Positions 58,546 through 64,000 of a DNA stretch of 64,000 nucleotides are shown in pieces. Below the pieces are notes generated by a model. That model worked only from the letters and a program-made list of their open reading frames with translations, made no database searches and had not been told where the DNA came from. The stretch covers positions 7,300,041 to 7,364,040 of the forward strand of contig CM038917.1 of NCBI GenBank assembly GCA_021904315.1, read 5' to 3'. Every line of letters begins with the position of its first letter. The first letter of the stretch is position 1. Source of the stretch: Sphagnum magellanicum (taxonomy: Eukaryota > Streptophyta > Sphagnopsida > Sphagnales > Sphagnaceae). A program made the translations under genes and the position numbers.

Positions 58546-59608
58546 ATGCAACCTGATTCGTAATATCCTAATGGTGATTCTGATGTAATCACCATCAAGA
58601 AACATGATTACGAAACATTGGAACCCAAGCAGTTCCTTAATGACACCATCCTCGACTTTTATTTGAAGTAAATACATATCCAAAGACACTATTTTGCTTT
58701 GTTTAAATATTAGAAAACATTGAATCTTTACTCTTCTTTATTCAAATGTCAGAAAACAATGAATCATGTTATTTCAAGTACTTGCAAAGACATCATTCCG
58801 ATTCACAATTTTACATCTTCAACTGCTTTTTCTGTTCCAAACTCGTTCAATGCAAGGAACAAAATGCAAACTTTGTAACTCTACAAAAATAGAGTCATGG
58901 TGTGGATCTGTTTTTCATAGATTACATCGTGATTTCGATCAATCACAACAAACATTGGAGTGTGGTCATTATCCCACATTTCGAAAATTTAGGGCAGGAT
59001 GACAAGATGTAGACATCATGCATTCTACATCTAGATTCCTTGGAGGGTGGTCGTAGACAAGTAGAACACCATATTCGAGGGTGGTCATAGACAAGTAGAA
59101 CACCATATTCGAACATGTCTGTGGAAGGTTTGGATTTAGAAAGCTTCTACAAACTTGCATGATTCACATGAAATGAAGTCAGCAATTCAATAGATGCAGT
59201 ACATTGTTACAAAGGAATGATTTTCTTTTGCTGCAAGGTTTCTTAAATAAAAAGAATCAACAATTTTTCCTAACCTGATTTTTTGCTTTGTGATTTTGTA
59301 GGTTCTTCAGTAGCAGAATCATTATGATTGTGGCGTGTACTTGTTCCATTATGTGGAGTTGTTCATTAGGGATGCCCCAATCCACTTCAGCCTCACCACA
59401 AGCCAAGGCTTCCCTTATTGTGTATGTATTCCCTTTTTGTTTTGTTAGTTTTTGACATTGTTCAAAATTGTTCAGCTTGAAATTGTTTATACCTTTTGTT
59501 TTGTTGTGTGCACTAGACCCGATCTTAATTCACAATTGCAGACATTTCTAGAAAGAGGAAAGCGATCCAAAAATTATTGTTGGGCCTTCAACATGCTACT
59601 AAATTGGT
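58546..59608 (+). pseudogene. Ulp1-type SUMO protease (C48) relic
   Basis: Ulp1/SENP cysteine proteases process or remove SUMO. Segments: 58546-58667 (ITIKKHDYETLEPKQFLN then DTILDFYLK), 58779 to about 59009 (FYIFNCFFCSKL, FFIDYIVISINHNKHWSVV), about 59014-59200 (CILHLDSLEGGRR), about 59303-59424 (QNHYDCGVYLFHYVELF, IRDAPIHFS before a GTATGT donor) and 59539-59608 (SRKRKAIQKLLLGL before a GTAGGT donor). The catalytic His (KHWS), Asp (HLDSL), Gln (QNHYDC) and Cys (DCGVYL) are all present. Nonsense codons (TAA after MQPDS; TAG at the Trp position before SHGVDLF; TAG before QNHYDC) and a 34-bp tandem duplication break it. Plant Ulp1 domains occur both in cellular genes and captured in DNA transposons. 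No transposon termini are visible, so the origin is open. Confidence 0.82.
59043..59110. repeat. 34-bp tandem duplication inside the Ulp1 relic
   Basis: GAGGGTGGTCGTAGACAAGT at 59043 recurs at 59077 as GAGGGTGGTCATAGACAAGT, and both run to CACCATATTCGA. As 34 is not a multiple of three it shifts the protease frame just after the catalytic Asp segment. Confidence 0.9.
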
Positions 59609-60073
59609 AGGTTTCTAAGTTTTTATAAGTGAATGTATTATCAAATTTAACGTTTGTTTATTTTTCTCTTGTGTTTAGGGGGTGCTAAGTTTTTGCATTC
59701 TTCAATTTGGTTTTGGTTTTGTTTCTAGAAGGGTAACATGTACAATATTCCTTTTTGCAATCTCTTAAGGAAAGAGAAAAGTAGGCACACACATTTAAGT
59801 ACTTTATGCTCACCGCAAGGCATTTTATCACAATCATGAAGATGGGAAACACAAAACTTCTCCAATCAGGTTGAGGTTGTTATAAGACCATGAACAAAGG
59901 CATTGGCTACTTCTTTTTGATCTTATAGCGGGTTTGCTTCCATTATGCAAAAATGCTTGTTCAATTATTTTATGTGAGTTGCCTTGAATTTTTTGGAGTT
60001 TATCAAGATCTTAAAAATTATGTGTTTTGGTTGTTCCAATATTGTTCATAGGAAACCCCAAACAAGGAAAAAG

Positions 60074-60240
60074 TACAAGTGGCAATGGAGGTGTAAGAGT
60101 AGCAATAATAACAATACCTATAATGAAGGCAAAGGTGGTAGCAGTAATAATACCTGCAGTGAAGGTGGAGGTAGCAGCACCTATAGTGAAGGCGGAGGAG
60201 GTAGCAATAGCAACACCTGCCATAAAGGTTGAGGTTGTAA
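60074..60240 (+). repeat. GGTAGCAATA-type minisatellite
   Basis: Diverged repeats alternating GGTAGCARYARY and ACCTRYARTGAAGG. One plus-strand frame reads as Gly/Ser/Asn text (SEGGGSSTYSEGGGGS). The open frame is a consequence of the repeat, and I do not call a gene. Confidence 0.6.
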
Positions 60241-60389
60241 AAAATAAAAGAAATGAAGGGTGAAGCTACCAAAGTTGAAAATGAGTGTTGACCACCATGG
60301 ATTGCCCAGTGGTGACCTTCAGAAATCCTTTGATGCAAGGGAATGTTTGTTATGCCAAGTTTACCTAGATGATTGTCATGTCAAATGGT

Positions 60390-61073
60390 TAGTGTAAAAG
60401 AAGTCCAAGGCAGTAATGACCATCATTGAAAAGTTGTTGCATGATTTTGAAAAGAACTGGAATGTTGATGCTGTCCTTTAGCGCATTGGGAATGCGCAAC
60501 ACCAAAGACATAAAAGTTTCCTAAAAGTTGCAAATTAAAATGGGGAGTGCCCGAACTTGTGCTCCAAGGCAAGTTGGGTGTTCTTCAAAGGTAATTTTGG
60601 TCAATAGTTCTACTATTTAAAAAATATTTCTAGTTAGAATTAGGATTAGGGTTGGGTTTGACACATATTGATGTAATTGTTGTGTTTTGTTTTTCTTGTA
60701 GCGAAGGTCACAAAGAACAAAGGAAACCCTTTATGGCATGACCAAATCGACGTGTTGTCAAAACATGCCCGACTATCACCAACCGCCTTGGCAGTGGTGG
60801 TACACATTCCTTTGAAAAGAAATATGTAAGTTTTTTTTTTTTTTTTTTTAAAAACATTTTCTAAACTTTAGAATTACATTTTGCTTTGATTGTAACTATG
60901 TACTTGCATTATTGCAGATAGATCTTTACAGTCAAGAGCCATTTGCTACAGAATAGAAGAAGGCCCGCGACATTGGCACAAACGCCTTCTTTGCGACTTT
61001 TGATGGACCCACATTGAGTGCCCGTGTAGAGGACAACAATGCTACAGAATCGGCAATAGAGTCGGATGTTTGA
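60390..61073 (+). pseudogene. Unassigned coding-like exons after the Ulp1 relic
   Basis: Segment 1, to the donor at 60590, reads KAVMTIIEKLLHDFEKNWNV and CSKASWVFFK with stops between. Segment 2 is 60702-60825 (NPLWHDQIDVLSKHARL, then TALAVVVHIPLKR) with a GTAAGT donor. Segment 3 is 60918-61073 (IDLYSQEPFATE, stop, KKARDIGTNAFFATFDGP, then TESAIESDV and a stop). Splice-like signals and residue mix look coding, but the phases do not all join and the family is unknown. It may be the C-terminal region of the Ulp1 gene or of a transposon that carried it. Confidence 0.35.
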
Positions 61074-61774
61074 TTTAGTCCTACTTACTAAATTGCTACA
61101 GATTTTACCAATTTAGTCTTTTCTAAAGACATTATAATAGGTGTTAACACCATGTATTTGTTTTGCAGAGTATACATAGATTTCAATGTCCTTCACACTT
61201 AAGAAACTACAATAAAAAAGAAAGTCATGCCACAATGACTATATTACATTCTATTGATTCTTGTGGGGACAAGACATTCTTTGTAATCAAATAACCTGAT
61301 GGATAGATTTGTAATCTCTCATGAAGTGGTCCAAAGGATCGGGCACTGGTGAATGTGGGAGTTGAATTAGTGAGATCAGTGCCAGAAACCTTAGTCAAGT
61401 AGAAATAAGTACATAGTACATAAGGGCATTCAAAACCTGGAAGTTGAAGCATCACCTGATGGTTATTGAAAATGCAATTGAAGTCTGGATTGATTTTTGA
61501 ATTCTTGGGTGATTTTAATTTTAGGAGTTTTGATTGAGCAGTTTTTGCACTGAATGTGCAAAAGTTTTTGGAAAAAATCAATTTCAAACCCGTTGAGCAA
61601 TACCAAGCTGGTCTTGAAAGGGTAAGTTAGACCCATCCTCCACCTATTCTCTCTGATTGATCCCTAGGTGTCATAAATTATGCTGCATCTGGAATTTTCT
61701 CAAGGTTGTAAGAATTTGGGTGCTTTGTGATTGAGGTTTCTGCATGGTAATGGTTTGCACAACTTTTTTGGCAG
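61074..61774. other. No gene supported
   Basis: A minus-strand frame at 61225-61587 contains protein-like text (SARSFGPLHERLQIYPSG) but matches nothing I know. Otherwise empty. Confidence 0.3.
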
Positions 61775-62152
61775 CTGAGGCATCTCACCAAGAACCAGAT
61801 GTTGATGTTTCTGCAATGAGACAGTGATGGACCAGCTGGTGTGGTGTTGAAATACCTGTTTGTGAAAAAGATGGGAAATGGGACCTTTGCAACCCACTAC
61901 AGAAAAGGTTTTCGTTGGGGAATTGGAGGCTACAGGTAAGAATAATTCCAACAACTCCATCCTTGAACTACTGATCATCATTCAATGCTGATCTCCATGG
62001 TCACACAATTGCATGCTGCAAGTTGTAAGTTGTTGTTGTGCAAAGATTAATGAGTATTGTCATGACTAAGTCTCAGCTTGATCTCCATTTTGTTTTTGCA
62101 GTCCCTACGTTCAGTACACTGACATGTATGCCACAGAAGAAGGAGTAGCCAG
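61775..62152 (+). pseudogene. Two exon-like segments of an unrecognised protein
   Basis: After a TTTTTTGGCAG acceptor, 61775-61935 reads LRHLTKNQMLMFLQ, a TGA, then DSDGPAGVVLKYLFVKKMG and THYRKGFRWGIGGY up to a GTAAGA donor. After a TTTTTGCAG acceptor, 62102-62152 reads SPYVQYTDMYATEEGVAR to a GTAAAA donor. The phases join, giving GGYSPYVQYTD. The one TGA would be Arg (CGA) before a C-to-T change. I recognise no family. Confidence 0.4.
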
Positions 62153-63028
62153 GTAAAAGAATCTAAGATCCCATCAATCATTTTCCTCCTCATGAGGTTC
62201 TTTGAGAACCTTTGTTGTGAACTCACATGCATTTTTTGTGGAATATGAATCTCTCAAATTCAAACCCTAGTAGTATTGAGCCCATGATGCGTCTAGCTCA
62301 AGATATCCTTGACATGTGTTGTGTGAATGCTGCCCACTATTGCACAGCAAGTTGCCATTGATAACTACATTTCTTCCTTCAAACCCCAGTGGTGTATTGT
62401 ATGTACAAACTACAGCTCCTAGCACAGGAGGCCCTTGCAAACAATCATGTTTTCAGCTCGTGGGTGGTTCCATGATGAGCTTCTCTATGTAAAACAGTAG
62501 TAACTAAACATGTCAGATTCAAGCTGTGCAACTGAGTGCAGATGATCAGCAACATCTTTCGCTCACATATTTTCTGTGTTTTGGTGTGGACAAATGCGGA
62601 AACTCTGGGCGTTGCAGAAGGAGCAGATGGTGCTGTTGTTGAAACTGGAATTGCAGATGCAATATTATAGGTGTGAATGCTCATGCTTCAATTCATGATT
62701 CTCCACTTCATGTCTTTTAGGTTTTCAGGATCATGAGCTGATGATTTGTATCTGTGGTCTGTGTATTCAGCTGCAAGATTGAGAGCGAGCCAGTCGTTGT
62801 GAGGTGGACGCAGACAAAACTGTTGTTGGGACCACACTGTTAGGGTGCACTAATGGTAAACTTAGTACATACAATAAAGTACAGCTCTGTTGATGTACCA
62901 TACAGTAAAGCTTAGTCTTGATTAGGGTGCATTTGTATGTGAGCATTTGCCCTTGTTGGTTGCTTGGTCAGTAGAGGACACTAGTCAATATGAACCAGCT
63001 ATACTCGTCCATATCTGGTGTCTAGTTA
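62153..63028 (+). other. Possible intron or exon scraps of the same locus
   Basis: Plus-strand scraps read VWTNAETLGVAEGADGAVV near 62585-62640 and ESEPVVVRWTQTKLLLGP near 62778-62832, the latter after a TCAGCTGCAAG. Both look coding but are isolated. Confidence 0.3.
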
Positions 63029-63121
63029 CTGAAGGATACCAAGACAGATTTGGAGGATAAGTATGCGTTTGTGAGACGGCTCAATCCAAGTGCTGCACAA
63101 TTCACCCACTCTGATGATGAG
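63029..63121 (+). pseudogene. Exon-like segment, unrecognised
   Basis: Reads DTKTDLEDKYAFVRRLNP, then SAAQFTHSDDE, ending at GAG|GTAATT. One open frame with a balanced residue mix and a plausible donor. It may belong with 61775-62152. No family recognised. Confidence 0.35.
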
Positions 63122-64000
63122 GTAATTTCTAATCTCTCTTTATAGGTCTCAGTGGACCTTTTGTATTGTTTCTCAACTTGCTTCTCTATGCCTCAAGCTT
63201 GGATACTTGCTTATATAGTGACAAGCTAAACTCAAATGTATCTTTACCCTCACAAGCTTGTTGCATCTTGAATGAACATATTATTGACTTTTTCAATTGG
63301 CTACGTCTTTTGATCACTAGCCAACGTTGTGAATGGAAATTCAACACATCTTCACATTGCTCCTGGAAATTCAACAGAAAGTCAGGACACCAGATGTCTG
63401 TCTGATGTAAGTCAGTAATTGCAGGGTTTAGATGCTGATCAAAATCATTCCTTTGTGATGAAAAGAATCACCTAGATACTAACTAAATAAGTTGCCTTTG
63501 TATCCTTTGTAAAAAATTGCAAGAATACTTGATATTTAAGCAAAAGAAAGGCTGGAGGCAACTTGCACAAGAATACATGCACTTGGGCTGTACACTGCTG
63601 AGTTCATTGCTAAGGGGGAAGTGGTAAGAAGTAGTAACCACTTCCATTCTACATCAGTTTTGAGTTTGCTGTTAATGTTTTTGGGGGGATAAAATTTCGT
63701 ACAGCCTCTAGTTGTAGATTACACCAAATATGCCATAGTTCTGCAGATCTAGAATGCTCCTATTGAAGAGTATATATGTCTAGAATCTTGACTATATTTT
63801 GACTTTTAGAGGTACTTGTCAAAACTTCAAACTTCTAGCAAAGTTTCTAGACATTTGTACCAATAGTCTAAAGTTGCCCATCTGCCATACAAGTATCTTA
63901 TGTATCTTATATTACTGATAATACATAAGACCAACATAATCTGATATGCTAATTAATGAGGTATACTCTTATATGCAATATCTCATGTAATTAGCAATAT
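63122..64000. other. No gene supported to the right edge
   Basis: Only short frames. Possibly intron of the locus to the left. Confidence 0.35.

Noticed and set aside
61225..61587. Minus-strand 120-codon frame as a gene
   Set aside because: Open and partly protein-like, but no family, no splice context, and nearby coding signals are on the opposite strand.
1..64000. CRISPR arrays, prokaryotic operons, ribosome-binding sites and rho-independent terminators
   Set aside because: Introns, plant transposons and overall composition show nuclear plant DNA. No regular short-spacer repeat array was seen.

Overview
The window looks like nuclear DNA of a land plant. It is AT-rich and gene-poor, has plant-style GT-AG introns with T-rich acceptors, a short interstitial run of the plant telomere heptamer (28552-28570), CACTA and hAT-like transposons of plant type, and exons of a conserved plant transmembrane protein. 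An hslU relic and a Penelope-like element (PLE) resembling algal and invertebrate PLEs hint at a non-seed plant (fern, lycophyte or bryophyte). That placement is inference.

Layout. 1-2090: first coding exon, leader and TATA-like promoter of a minus-strand gene that runs off the left edge. 2100-9225: AT-rich DNA with two hAT-like transposase relics followed by a diverged array of about 105-bp repeats. 9226-26500: mostly featureless, with foldbacks, homopolymers, a short tandem array near 19.5 kb and one unrecognised coding candidate (20869-22302). 26530-29606: intron-containing hslU pseudogene on the minus strand, then a 382-bp MITE. 33313-34405: exons of an unrecognised protein with a 16-residue repeat. 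35192-41119: minus-strand gene for a small conserved plant membrane protein, six exons, with a 2.7-kb PLE inside intron 2. 42690-47890: decayed CACTA element. 47886-49799: second, 5'-truncated PLE copy. 49962-50341: second MITE. 52232-56692: full-length LINE on the minus strand. 57113-57346: C3HC zinc-finger gene fragment. 57656-57935: 56-bp minisatellite. 58546-59608: Ulp1-type SUMO-protease relic on the plus strand, followed to the right edge by unassigned exon-like segments.

There is no operon-like organisation. Most coding sequence is either transposon or decayed gene. Several relics (hslU, Ulp1, LINE) keep long homologous frames interrupted mainly by stop codons that a single C-to-T (or G-to-A) change from Gln, Arg or Trp codons would explain, as expected for long-methylated DNA. 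The most informative finds are a spliceosomal-type intron shared by both PLE copies, a LINE whose ORF1 and ORF2 lie in one frame, and the hslU relic.
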